In this document: positions 25,356-33,693 of the stretch, in pieces
Position numbering within the stretch: the first letter of the stretch is position 1
How the letters are laid out: each line of letters starts with the position of its first letter
Assembly: GCA_029260595.1 (NCBI GenBank)
Contig: JAJDCY010000023.1
Span: 310,001 to 374,000, forward strand
From: Phycisphaeraceae bacterium
Lineage (GTDB): Bacteria; Planctomycetota; Phycisphaerae; Phycisphaerales; Phycisphaeraceae
Reading direction: 5' to 3'
Length of the DNA: 64,000 nt
Notes under the pieces: model-generated
Database searches by the model: none
The model's input: only the letters and a program-made list of their open reading frames with translations
Told to the model about the DNA's origin: nothing
Position numbers and translations under genes: made by a program

Positions 25356-26516
25356 ATGAACATCGTCCATGTCATTGTCTCGATGGACCTGGCTACCGGC
25401 GGGCCACCCGTCGTCGCGAGCCGGCTCGCCATCGCCCAGGCCGGGCTCGGCAACGAGGTTTCGTTGCTGACGTATGCGGTTGACACAGATGCAGCGCCCC
25501 AACCGTTCGAGCTGCCCCTGGCCGGCACCGAGCGCGTGAGGCTGCACAGCCTGGCCGCTCCGACCGCGTGGCAGAATCTGACCGGGCGCGCTGTTGCGCA
25601 TTGGTTGCGCGGGCAGCCCCAGCCGGACATCGTCCACCTGCACGGGGTCTGGGACCCGATGCTGCGCGCGGCTGCGTCGGTGACGCTTGATCGCGGCGGG
25701 AAGTATTGCCTGGCGCCGCACGGGATGCTGGATCCGTGGTCGCTGCGGCAGCGGCGTTGGAAGAAGCGGCTTGCGCTGGCGATGGGTTACCGCGGAATGC
25801 TCGACCATGCGGCGTTCCTGCACCTGCTCAATCGCGACGAGTCGCGGCTGATCGAGCCGCTGGGGCTGACCGCGCCGCGGGTCGTGATCCCCAACGGTGT
25901 GTTTCTTGACGAGATCGATCCGTTACCGGCAAGGGGGACGTTCCGCGCCGCGCACCGCGCGATCGGCGATCGGCCGTTCGTTCTGTTCCTTAGCCGGCTG
26001 CACTATAAGAAGGGGCTGGACTATCTCGCCGATGCGTTCGAAATTTTCGCGAAGCAACAACCCGAACCCCATCTGGTCGTCGCGGGTCCGGACGGTGGCG
26101 CCCAGCCAGGTTTCGAAAAAGCGATCGCCGCGAAAGGCCTGGCCGAACGGGTTCATGTTGTCGGCCCACTGTACGGGCGCGACAAACTCGCCGCGATGGT
26201 TGATGCGAGTTGTTTCTGCTTGCCCAGCCGGCAGGAAGGATTCAGCATCGCGATCACCGAAGCGCTCGCGTGCGGCCTGCCGGTCGTGATCTCCGACGCT
26301 TGTCACTTCCCGGAGGTCGCCCAGGCCAGTGCAGGCGAGGTCGTGCCGCTCGATGCCGGTGCGATCGCGGCGGCACTTGGCCGGGTCCTTGACGATCCCG
26401 ACCTTGCCAAACGGATGGGCGAAGCGGGCCGCGCCCTGATCCAGACGCGGTACACGTGGCCAAAGATCGCGGAGCAGACCGTGGCCCTTTACCGGCAGTA
26501 CGCCGCCGCGATGTAG
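25356..26516 (+). CDS. Glycosyltransferase family 4 (copy F)
   Basis: A 386-residue GT-B enzyme. The N-terminus NIVHVIVSMDLATGGPPVV and the region HLHGVWDPML followed by LAPHGMLDPWSLRQRRWKK are typical of GT4 enzymes acting in exopolysaccharide synthesis. The C-domain has FVLFLSRLHYKKGLDYLADA and the donor site PSRQEGFSIAITEALACGLP. It stands alone between the divergent GT4 gene and the PEP-CTERM gene. No Shine-Dalgarno is seen before the ATG; an AT-rich patch at 25301-25314 may hold the promoter. Confidence 0.92.
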   Translation: MNIVHVIVSMDLATGGPPVVASRLAIAQAGLGNEVSLLTYAVDTDAAPQPFELPLAGTERVRLHSLAAPTAWQNLTGRAVAHWLRGQPQPDIVHLHGVWDPMLRAAASVTLDRGGKYCLAPHGMLDPWSLRQRRWKKRLALAMGYRGMLDHAAFLHLLNRDESRLIEPLGLTAPRVVIPNGVFLDEIDPLPARGTFRAAHRAIGDRPFVLFLSRLHYKKGLDYLADAFEIFAKQQPEPHLVVAGPDGGAQPGFEKAIAAKGLAERVHVVGPLYGRDKLAAMVDASCFCLPSRQEGFSIAITEALACGLPVVISDACHFPEVAQASAGEVVPLDAGAIAAALGRVLDDPDLAKRMGEAGRALIQTRYTWPKIAEQTVALYRQYAAAM

Positions 26517-26653
26517 CCTCGCGGCTGACCACCTGAAGGCCATACAGGCGTGAGTCTGGGTAAACCCGGTGGGTTAGGCACGGCAACCAGTGATTCTTTC
26601 TCGATATTTCTCGAACTGAGCTGGTTTTTCCGGTCGTCCGAGCTAATCGCAGG

Positions 26654-26659
26654 TATAAT
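26654..26659 (+). promoter_or_regulatory. Consensus -10 box before the PEP-CTERM gene
   Basis: A perfect TATAAT lies 48 bases before the ATG at 26707, in a region otherwise rich in G and C. A -35 is not clear; the T-rich stretch near 26625-26630 is the closest. Transcription would start near 26666. A good Shine-Dalgarno, AGGAGA, is at 26693-26698. Confidence 0.5.
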
Positions 26660-26706
26660 GTCGGTGGAGAGATCGGCCCGTTCCTTTCGCCTAGGAGAGA
26701 CAAGAG

Positions 26707-27567
26707 ATGTTCAAATTCAAGCGGAATGTTCGTTCGTATCTGTGCATGTGTGCAGTCGCGCTCATCGCCGGGTTGGGGTCGGTCGAGACCGCGACCGCTC
26801 AGCCGGTCATCCCGGAGGGTTTTGATCTGTGGGTCACGGTCGACGCGTCGATCGACATCGGCAGCAGCATCGACCTACCGGACCTCCCGGCGGGGTTCTT
26901 CGGGCCCGGGTCGGACGTGTTCTCGGGGACGATTAATCTGGAAGGGGTGCCTCTCGACCCGTTCGAGAACACCGACACGGTGATCGAACGGCTGAACCCG
27001 GCGGACTTGACGGGACCCCCGGTGGCCTCGGACACGGTGCCAATCGAATTGGTTGAGCTTAGCCTCCGATCCATCGACCCGATCGTGGTGGAATTCGGTG
27101 GGAGCAACCCGCAGTTTTTTGATGTGTTCGTGACGCTGTCGCCCGACCCACAACCGACCGGTGGGCTGATGACGATCAACAAGGACTTTGGGCCGTCACC
27201 GAACTCGGGCGGGACATTCAACAGCATCCTGCCGATCCAGCCGGTGTTAACCTTCGTCGAGGTGGGCAACCCCGGCAACACGCAGCAGCTTGTCATCGGC
27301 GGCGACGGGCAGTTGGATCTTCAACAGATCAACAACCCGCCGTTCCCCGTCTGGACCGAGCAACCACCGATTGTGGGTTTTGGGTTCACCATCCCGTCGA
27401 TACTCGGGAATCAGTTCTTCCCCGCGCCGGTCGTGCCATACACGCTCTCGGGCGACGGGTTCACTGTGTCGTTGGTGCCGGCGACGGGTTTCCCTGAACC
27501 GGCTAGCGCTGTGATCCTGGTCGCGGCGTTCGCGGGGATCTCTGCTCGCCGCCGACCGGCGGTGTGA
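26707..27567 (+). CDS. PEP-CTERM anchored exported protein
   Basis: A 286-residue exported protein. The signal peptide has a basic start (FKFKRNVRS), a hydrophobic core (CMCAVALIAGLG) and a likely cut near ATA. The beta-rich mature part contains many Asp-Pro and Pro-Gly turns and repeated EFGG/FGPG-type loops, with no known domain. The C-terminus is a PEP-CTERM sorting signal: PEPASAVILVAAFAGIS followed by the basic tail ARRRPAV. Such proteins are cut at PEP by an exosortase and anchored or released in biofilm matrix. No exosortase is in the window. It lies directly after the polysaccharide locus, which fits the usual association of PEP-CTERM with exopolysaccharide. Confidence 0.85.
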   Translation: MFKFKRNVRSYLCMCAVALIAGLGSVETATAQPVIPEGFDLWVTVDASIDIGSSIDLPDLPAGFFGPGSDVFSGTINLEGVPLDPFENTDTVIERLNPADLTGPPVASDTVPIELVELSLRSIDPIVVEFGGSNPQFFDVFVTLSPDPQPTGGLMTINKDFGPSPNSGGTFNSILPIQPVLTFVEVGNPGNTQQLVIGGDGQLDLQQINNPPFPVWTEQPPIVGFGFTIPSILGNQFFPAPVVPYTLSGDGFTVSLVPATGFPEPASAVILVAAFAGISARRRPAV

Positions 27568-27572
27568 ATCGC

Positions 27573-28931
27573 TTACGTCAGCGGGTTGATCACCAGCCCG
27601 GTCGCGAGCTTGGGGTAGAAGAAGGTGCTTTTTTGCGGCATGAGCTCGCCGGCTTCGCTGACGCGGCGGACGGCGTCGAGCGGCGTGGCCTGCATCACCA
27701 GCCCCAACTGATACCCCTTGGTCCGGGCGTCCGTGTCGAGTTGATCGAGATCGTGGGGGAACTTCCACAGCACCGGCTCTCCCTCGCGGCCGAAGCGCCG
27801 CTGGCAGACACCCTCGACAATCAGGTGTTGCGCGACCGCGACATCAAGGCTGCGCCACGCGGGGGACATGTCCGCGTGGGATGCGGCGAGCGGGTCGTCG
27901 TTCTTGGTTGTCACGATCGCTAACGGGTTGTTGGTTTCCGCCGGGTCGAACAGCCCGATCGCGTGCGGGCCGGCCGACGGCAGGGCTGCTTCGAGTGCGG
28001 CCAGGTCCTTGCCGGAGAACGGCGTGACGGTGAGCGGGTCGCCGGCCGCGTCGATAAACGCTTGCATCGAGAAGCCGCTTAGCCCGCCCAACACGCGGTG
28101 GGTTGGCAGGACGATCATCCCCGGGTCCTGCATCGCCACGAGCACAAACAAGCAGAAGTTGGCCGGGTGATCGGCAGGCAATCCGCCGGCCGTCTGCTCG
28201 ACCAGTTCCTTCTGATAGTTCAGTGCGGTGTTGTACCGGTGGTGCCCGTCGGCGATGAACACATCGAACCCGGCGAGCGACCCGGTCAGTTCGGCGACGG
28301 CGTCGGGCGTGTCCACGGCCCAGACTTCGTGCAGGACCGAGTCGTTGGCGGTTCGGCCGTGGAAGGTCGGCTTGCCGCGCGCGGCGACGGCCTCGAGCGA
28401 CCGGCCCACACCCCCAGCCGGGTCGCTGTACAACCCGAAGATCGGCGAGAGTTGTGCGCGTGTGGCGCGCATGAGTTTGAGCCGGTCCTCTTTCGGACCG
28501 GAAAAGGTTTGTTCGTGCGGGTGAACCCCCCCACCGCCGCCGGCCGGCTTGCCGAACGGTTGGAGTTGGACGTTGGCGATCAAGCCGCGGCGTTGGAAGG
28601 TCTTGCCCGGCCCCGCAGTGCCCGGTGCGCCCGCGACGGTGTAGGTCTGCTGATAGACGAACACGGCTGGGGCCGACTGTTGCGCCAGTGTCCCCTTGGC
28701 TAACCAATCGCGGTAGGTCCGCCCGGCCCGCTCGTAGACCGCGTCGGGGCCGACGGTTTTCGCCGGCAGGTGCGGCAGGTCGATCCCCGCGATATTCGCG
28801 GCTTCGCCGGCGAGCAGCGTGGCTTTGGCGGACTCATCCAACACGTCGTAAGGCGGTGCGATCCAGCGCGAGATGTCGCCATCATCGGGGACGGCGTAAC
28901 GGATCGCGGGGATGGGTTGGATCTGCGGCAT
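27573..28931 (-). CDS. DUF1015 family protein
   Basis: A 452-residue cytoplasmic protein of the DUF1015 family, recognised by the hallmark FIADGHHRYNTALNYQ, the N-terminal PPYDVLDE segment and the HPHEQTFSGPKEDRL region. The family is widespread and uncharacterised; its conserved His, Asp and Arg residues suggest an enzyme. It often sits near serA or other central-metabolism genes in other bacteria, but not here. The ATG at 28931 has GGAAGGAAG in front. It ends 5 bp from the convergent PEP-CTERM gene and is divergent from the DEAD-box helicase gene. Confidence 0.9.
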   Translation of the reverse strand: MPQIQPIPAIRYAVPDDGDISRWIAPPYDVLDESAKATLLAGEAANIAGIDLPHLPAKTVGPDAVYERAGRTYRDWLAKGTLAQQSAPAVFVYQQTYTVAGAPGTAGPGKTFQRRGLIANVQLQPFGKPAGGGGGVHPHEQTFSGPKEDRLKLMRATRAQLSPIFGLYSDPAGGVGRSLEAVAARGKPTFHGRTANDSVLHEVWAVDTPDAVAELTGSLAGFDVFIADGHHRYNTALNYQKELVEQTAGGLPADHPANFCLFVLVAMQDPGMIVLPTHRVLGGLSGFSMQAFIDAAGDPLTVTPFSGKDLAALEAALPSAGPHAIGLFDPAETNNPLAIVTTKNDDPLAASHADMSPAWRSLDVAVAQHLIVEGVCQRRFGREGEPVLWKFPHDLDQLDTDARTKGYQLGLVMQATPLDAVRRVSEAGELMPQKSTFFYPKLATGLVINPLT

Positions 28932-29272
28932 CGTGGGCTTCCTTCCGGGAAATCGCTGGGCGTACGAAAAGCGACAGCCTAGCGAGTCGGCCCGACAGCG
29001 ACCAACCGGTATCGGGCGGACCGACGCCGCCTCGCATGCCCACGTTGTGCTACCCGACCGAACCTGATACATTGCAACTAATTGGATTAACGGTTGTCGG
29101 CCTTTTAGAGTCCCGCCAGCCTCACACACCTGCTAACGATTTCTGGATCACTCCACGCATCCAACCCTGTTTTGAGCGTGCAACCCCGAGCTCGTTGCGG
29201 TTGAACCCGGCCTCGCACCGAACCCCGGTCCCTCGGACCCGGGCAAGTGTTGGCCACTCAAGACAGGAACCC
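28932..29272. other. 341-base divergent intergenic region (DUF1015 and DEAD-box helicase)
   Basis: No gene is seen. The segment at 29060-29110 is clearly richer in A and T than the flanks and is the likely site of divergent promoters, but no -35/-10 pair with good spacing stands out. If the helicase promoter lies there, its leader is about 160-200 bases, a length seen for cold-induced helicase messages. The Shine-Dalgarno AGGA of the helicase is near 29265. Confidence 0.4.
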
Positions 29273-30541
29273 ATGAGCACACCGACATTCGAAGATTTAT
29301 CGCTAGACCAAGGCCTGCTCCGCGCGCTGGCGCGGGAAGGCTACACCGAACCGACCCCGATCCAGCGCGAAGCCATCCCGGTGGCGCTCGCGGGGACCGA
29401 CCTGCTCGCGACAGCCCAGACCGGCACGGGCAAGACGGCTGCGTTCACCCTACCGATCCTGCAGATGCTTTCCGGCAGCGAGCCGGCCAAGCGTGGTGCG
29501 TTGCGGGCGCTGATCCTGACGCCGACGCGTGAGCTGGCGTTGCAGATCGACCAGAGCCTGCGGGCCTACGGGCGACACCTGCCGCTCAAATCCGCGGTCG
29601 TGCTCGGCGGTGTGTCGTCGTTCTCCCAGGTCCGCGCTTTGCGGCAACGCCCGGAGATCCTCGTCGCGACGCCGGGCCGGCTGCTCGACCTGATCGGCCA
29701 AGGGCACGTCCGCCTCGACAACATCGAGTTCCTGGTCCTGGACGAAGCCGACCGTATGCTCGACATGGGCTTTATTCACGACGTAAAAAAGATAGTCGGC
29801 TTCACGCCGAAAGAGCGGCAGACCATGCTGTTTTCGGCCACCATGTCCAAAGCCGTGTCCGACCTGGCCGCGTCCATGCTGCGATACCCGGCGCGGATAC
29901 AGGTCGACCCGGTATCGTCCGTCGCGAACAACATCACCCAGCGCGTGCTGTTCGTCTCCATGGCCAACAAGCGGGCGCTGCTCGCCGATGTGCTCAAGAA
30001 CCAACCCGTCCAGCGTGCACTGGTCTTCACGCGTACCAAGCACGGCGCCGACCGAATCGCCAAGCACCTGTCACGCGAGGGAATCTCATCCGACGCGATC
30101 CACTCGAACAAAACCCAGGCCGCCCGCCAACGGGCGCTGGCCGCGTTTGACCGCAACCGGATCCAGGTACTCGTCGCGACCGACATTGTCGCCCGCGGGA
30201 TCGATGTGGACGGGATCTCACACGTGATCAACTTCGAGCTGCCCAACGACCCGGAGAGTTACGTTCACCGGATCGGGCGGACCGCACGGGCCGGCGCAGA
30301 GGGCGTGGCCCTGACTTTTTGCGACTCGCAGGAGGTCTCGATGCTCCGCGGGATCGAGCGGCTGACCAGCAGCCCGCTTACCGTGATGGAGGACCACCCG
30401 TTCCATTGCCCGGCGACTGCGGCGATGCGGTCGAGCCCGGCCCCATCGCGTGGCAACCGCCCCAGCCGCCAGCGACCCCGGCGTGGCGGTGGGCCACGAC
30501 CCAACGCGCGCCGTGGACGGCCGCGAGCGCGGACCAGGTAA
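29273..30541 (+). CDS. DEAD-box ATP-dependent RNA helicase (RhlE-like)
   Basis: A 422-residue helicase with all core motifs. The Q motif is EGYTEPTPIQ, motif I AQTGTGKT (48-55), Ia PTREL, Ib TPGR, motif II DEAD (157-160) and motif III SAT (188-190). The second domain has VLVATDIVARGIDVDGIS and HRIGRTARAG. A basic tail rich in Arg, Pro and Gly follows, which usually binds RNA non-specifically. RhlE/CsdA-type enzymes remodel RNA during ribosome assembly and cold adaptation. The ATG at 29273 is chosen because the Q motif begins right after it and AGGA precedes it; upstream in-frame sequence is antisense to the DUF1015 gene. Confidence 0.94.
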   Translation: MSTPTFEDLSLDQGLLRALAREGYTEPTPIQREAIPVALAGTDLLATAQTGTGKTAAFTLPILQMLSGSEPAKRGALRALILTPTRELALQIDQSLRAYGRHLPLKSAVVLGGVSSFSQVRALRQRPEILVATPGRLLDLIGQGHVRLDNIEFLVLDEADRMLDMGFIHDVKKIVGFTPKERQTMLFSATMSKAVSDLAASMLRYPARIQVDPVSSVANNITQRVLFVSMANKRALLADVLKNQPVQRALVFTRTKHGADRIAKHLSREGISSDAIHSNKTQAARQRALAAFDRNRIQVLVATDIVARGIDVDGISHVINFELPNDPESYVHRIGRTARAGAEGVALTFCDSQEVSMLRGIERLTSSPLTVMEDHPFHCPATAAMRSSPAPSRGNRPSRQRPRRGGGPRPNARRGRPRARTR

Positions 30542-30589
30542 GTTCCGTCCGGGCAAGTGCTTCGCGCAGCACCCTGGCTGGCAAACAAT

Positions 30590-30651
30590 TAAAGTTTTTT
30601 AGAATATTTCCAAGAAAATCCCTTGGCGCAGACGCGTCAATGCGTTAATAT
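30590..30651 (+). promoter_or_regulatory. Strong sigma-70-like promoter with UP-like A/T tracts
   Basis: The -35 TTGGCG (30623-30628) and -10 TAATAT (30646-30651) are 17 bases apart. Just upstream, 30590-30618 holds A and T tracts (AATTAAAGTTTTTT and AGAATATTT), strikingly AT-rich for this genome and placed where an UP element would be. Transcription would start near 30658 and read through a leader of about 284 bases into the CHRD protein gene. Confidence 0.55.
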
Positions 30652-30657
30652 TAGTCT

Positions 30658-30941
30658 GTCTTGTGATGGGTGAAATTGGGGAATGGAGAGCCCCTCCAAA
30701 GCTTTGTTTACGATGGATTGATGCGTTTGCGGCGCTCAGCCGTAGGTTTCGTCAGCGAGTGAACGCCCCGCCGGTAACCTGCCTTGTTTCCCCGACTCGT
30801 TAACCCGCTTGGCTGTGGACGAGAAAGACCCTGACTGATTCGACGATTTACCGACTTGGATGACAGCCGCTGTGTTGGTATTCGCCGCACACAATGTCGG
30901 GACGGCGAGTCCAAGCCCCTTTGTTCTAGGAGGACGCAACG
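30658..30941 (+). other. Long structured leader before the CHRD gene
   Basis: About 284 bases with no gene between the promoter and the ATG. Possible pairings are GTAGGTT with AACCTGC near 30741-30780 and CTCGT with ACGAG near 30797-30823. It ends in an ideal Shine-Dalgarno, AGGAGG at 30928-30933. I cannot match it to a known riboswitch. The preceding stretch 30542-30589 holds only a weak hairpin (GTGCT/AGCAC) after the helicase stop. Confidence 0.35.
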
Positions 30942-31580
30942 ATGACGAAACTGAAGACAGGCCTGCTCGCACTAGCTGCCGCGGGAACGCTGGGGATCCA
31001 GTCCCAGGCGCTCGCGGTGACCAATTTCGAAGCCGAGCTCACCGGCCCGCAAGTCGCCCCGCCGTTGGGCCCGACTACCGAGACCAAGACAGGTGGCGCA
31101 TTGCTGGAGCTCAACGACGCCGAGACCGAGCTGAAATACAAGCTTGATCTGAGCCAGTTCGATCTGGATGGGCTGCAGACGCCGGGCGATGCGCTCGACG
31201 ACGTGACCGCCATCCATATTCACATGGCCGCGGTTGGCGTGAACGGCCCCCACGTACTGAATATTTTCGGCATGCCGCGGCAAGACGATCTCGATATGAC
31301 GTATGACCCCGCGACCGGGATGGTGATGGGCATCTGGGACGACTTAGATGAGAACTTCACCGGCCCCGGCAACACCAAGACGCCGGGCGACAGCCAGAGC
31401 CTGTCGTCCTCGCTGTCCCTGCTCAAAGACGGCGATCTGTACTTCCAGATCCACACCGGGGAATTCCCCAACGGTGCGATCCGTGGGCAGATCAACACCG
31501 TCGTGCCCGAGCCGGCGACCGCTTCGTTGGCCGCCCTGACGATGGCCTCCCTGCTCGGCTACACGCGACGCAAGCGTTGA
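30942..31580 (+). CDS. CHRD-domain protein with PEP-CTERM anchor
   Basis: A 212-residue exported protein. The signal peptide (TGLLALAAAGTLGIQSQALA) is cut after ALA. A CHRD domain (residues of about 27-185) follows, with NFEAELTGPQVAPP at its start, the AIHIHMAAVGVNGP strand in the middle and LYFQIHTGEFPNGAIRGQI at its end, as in chordin-type domains. The C-terminus is a PEP-CTERM signal, VPEPATASLAALTMASLLGY followed by TRRKR. CHRD proteins are common in environmental bacteria, with unknown function at the surface. A strong promoter, ideal Shine-Dalgarno and clean terminator suggest high expression. Confidence 0.9.
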   Translation: MTKLKTGLLALAAAGTLGIQSQALAVTNFEAELTGPQVAPPLGPTTETKTGGALLELNDAETELKYKLDLSQFDLDGLQTPGDALDDVTAIHIHMAAVGVNGPHVLNIFGMPRQDDLDMTYDPATGMVMGIWDDLDENFTGPGNTKTPGDSQSLSSSLSLLKDGDLYFQIHTGEFPNGAIRGQINTVVPEPATASLAALTMASLLGYTRRKR

Positions 31581-31619
31581 CAAACCGGGGCCTGGCCCCC
31601 GACCCGATTCGATCACACA

Positions 31620-31653
31620 CACCGCGGCGCACAGCGCGCTGCGGTGTTTTTTT
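31620..31653 (+). terminator. Rho-independent terminator of the CHRD gene
   Basis: A GC-rich hairpin, CACCGC with an inner GCGC paired to GCGC and GCGGTG (31620-31646), is followed by seven T residues (31647-31653). It lies 40 bases after the CHRD stop and just before the aroDE gene, so aroDE needs its own promoter in the 80 bases that follow. Confidence 0.85.
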
Positions 31654-31731
31654 ATCTTGGGTCGGGCAAACCGTGGCGGAGAGCCGCTGGACGTGTCGGA
31701 TAGCCAAGGGTGCGGTACGGTACCCATCCTG

Positions 31732-33336
31732 ATGACCAAGATCGCCGTCCCCATCACGGTTCTCTCGCTGGATGACGCGTTGCGTGACGCAGCCGCAGCC
31801 GTGCGGGCCGGGGCGGACCTGGTCGAACTGCGGATTGACCGGTTCACGGACCATCCCGAGCAACTCGCCCCACTGGTTGAGCGGGCGGCGCTGCCGTGCA
31901 TCGTCACCTGTCGGCCAACCTGGGAAGGCGGGGCGTACGACGGGGATGAGACGACGCGCATCTCCGTGCTCGAAGCCGCGTGCCTCGGGCCGCGTCAGCC
32001 GGCGTATCTGGATGTCGAGTTGGCGGCCTACCAACGCTCGGCCAACATCCGCCAGAAAATCGGCTTGGTGGTCGATCACCCCGGGCAGGTGCGGCCGGTC
32101 ACGACGAAGCTAATCCTGTCGAGCCACGACTTTGACGGTCGGCCGGTTGAACTTCATGAGCGCGTCCGGGCGATGGCTGATGCGCCGGCGTGCCGTGTGA
32201 TCAAGATCGTCTGGACAGCCCAATCGCTCGCCGACAATGTCGAAGCCTTCCGGCTGATTGCCGATCAACCCAAACCCACGATCGCACTTTGCATGGGCGA
32301 GGCCGGGCTGCCCAGCCGTGTGCTGGCCGGGAAGTTCGGTGCAGAGTTGACGTTCGCGACCCTTGCACGCGACGCCGCCACCGCGCCGGGGCAGCCGACG
32401 ATCCGGGACCTCAAAGACCTCTACCGCTGGGACGCGATCGGCGCGGCAACGCGCGTGTATGGTGTGATCGGCGACCCGGTCAGCCACTCGATGGGGCCGG
32501 CGATCCACAATGCGGCGTTCGGTGAAGTCGGACACGACGGGGTGTATCTGCCACTACGTGTGCGACCGGGTTACGGGGCGTTTGAATCCGATATCGCCGC
32601 GTGGCTGGATCACGATGAGCTGCATGTTGTCGGCGCATCGGTCACGATCCCACACAAGCAGAACCTGCTGCGGTTCGTGCGCGATCGTGGGGGTCGGGTT
32701 GAAGCGTTAGCAGAGACAATCGGCGCGGCGAATACGCTCGCGATCGACGGTGGCGGCGCACTTAGCGCATCCAACACGGACTACGCCGCGGCATTGGACG
32801 CCGTGTGCGCCGCGATGGGAACCGATCGATCAGGATTGGCGGGCAAGACCGTCGCCGTGATCGGCGCGGGGGGTGTCGCCCGGGCAGTCGTCGCCGGGTT
32901 CGCGCAACACGATGCCAACGTCACGATCTACAACCGCACAGTCGAGCGGGCGCGGGAGTTAGCAGATGGGTTTGGCCGACAAAGTGGCGCAACGGTGCTC
33001 GTCAAGCCACTCGATCAACTCCGCGCTGACGGCGCGGACATCTACGTCAACTGCACACCAATCGGCATGCACCCGAACACCGGCGAAACACCGATGCCGA
33101 TCGGCGATAACGATCTCGCCGGGCACGCCCCTGTGATCTTCGACACGATCTACAACCCGATCGAAACGCGCTTGCTGCGCGAAGCGCGGTCGGCAGGGTG
33201 CAAGACTGTCAGCGGTGTAGAGATGTTCGTTCGCCAGGCGGCCGCACAATTCACCCTCTGGACCGGGCAACCCGCGCCTGTCGACCTGATGCGCCGCATC
33301 GTTGAGCAACGGCTAAACGACAGCGGAAACACCTAA
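31732..33336 (+). CDS. aroDE: Fused 3-dehydroquinate dehydratase (type I) and shikimate dehydrogenase
   Basis: A 534-residue bifunctional enzyme catalysing steps three and four of the shikimate pathway. The AroD half (about 1-235) has the Schiff-base Lys158 in VIKIVWTAQ and catalytic His132 in LSSHDFDG. The AroE half has GDPVSHSMGPAIHN, VTIPHK with catalytic Lys309, GAANTL, SNTDYAA and the NADP site VIGAGGVARAVVAG. Such fusions are known in plants, chlamydiae and planctomycetes. The start is uncertain: ATG 31732 directly precedes the first strand, while GTG 31693 has GGAGAG nine bases upstream and would add 13 residues. Confidence 0.94.
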   Translation: MTKIAVPITVLSLDDALRDAAAAVRAGADLVELRIDRFTDHPEQLAPLVERAALPCIVTCRPTWEGGAYDGDETTRISVLEAACLGPRQPAYLDVELAAYQRSANIRQKIGLVVDHPGQVRPVTTKLILSSHDFDGRPVELHERVRAMADAPACRVIKIVWTAQSLADNVEAFRLIADQPKPTIALCMGEAGLPSRVLAGKFGAELTFATLARDAATAPGQPTIRDLKDLYRWDAIGAATRVYGVIGDPVSHSMGPAIHNAAFGEVGHDGVYLPLRVRPGYGAFESDIAAWLDHDELHVVGASVTIPHKQNLLRFVRDRGGRVEALAETIGAANTLAIDGGGALSASNTDYAAALDAVCAAMGTDRSGLAGKTVAVIGAGGVARAVVAGFAQHDANVTIYNRTVERARELADGFGRQSGATVLVKPLDQLRADGADIYVNCTPIGMHPNTGETPMPIGDNDLAGHAPVIFDTIYNPIETRLLREARSAGCKTVSGVEMFVRQAAAQFTLWTGQPAPVDLMRRIVEQRLNDSGNT

Positions 33337-33348
33337 AGGGCAAGCGGG

Positions 33349-33681
33349 CTACTTCTTGTCCGGCAACGTCCGCACAAAACCAACGGCACGCTTCACCCAC
33401 CGGGCCAGGTCGTGGTCGTCACGGAAGCCCTTCGGCGCCACGCAGACCATGGTTTTCAACGGCTTGCCCGTAAAATCCATCTCGCGCGTGTGCGGCTCGG
33501 TGAGTGCCTCGGCCGTCCTCTCGTTGCCCAGCCGCAGCACCAGGTCGTCGTTGATCACACCACAACACATGTGCCCGTTGATCATGAACGCGATCCCGCC
33601 GAACATCTTGCGCTCGGACAGCCCCTTCTGTCGGGCAAGCGCGTTGCGAACGCGGTCGGCCTGCTCCGGGTTGTACGTCAT
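33349..33681 (-). CDS. TfoX N-terminal-domain protein
   Basis: A 110-residue protein matching the TfoX_N fold: KGLSERKMFGGIAFMINGHM, then a strand set ending in TGKPLKTMVCVAP. Stand-alone TfoX_N proteins are common and lack the DNA-uptake regulatory role of full TfoX; their function is unknown. It is the last gene of a minus-strand run after DinB (12 bp gap), with the ArsR and SRPBCC genes further upstream. These small families often travel together in soil and marine bacteria. Confidence 0.88.
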   Translation of the reverse strand: MTYNPEQADRVRNALARQKGLSERKMFGGIAFMINGHMCCGVINDDLVLRLGNERTAEALTEPHTREMDFTGKPLKTMVCVAPKGFRDDHDLARWVKRAVGFVRTLPDKK

Positions 33682-33693
33682 GCCAATGCCCCG

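Noticed and set aside
28625..29272. N-terminal extension of the DEAD-box helicase frame
   Set aside because: It overlaps the divergent DUF1015 gene and the intergenic region; the Q motif and Shine-Dalgarno fix the start at 29273.
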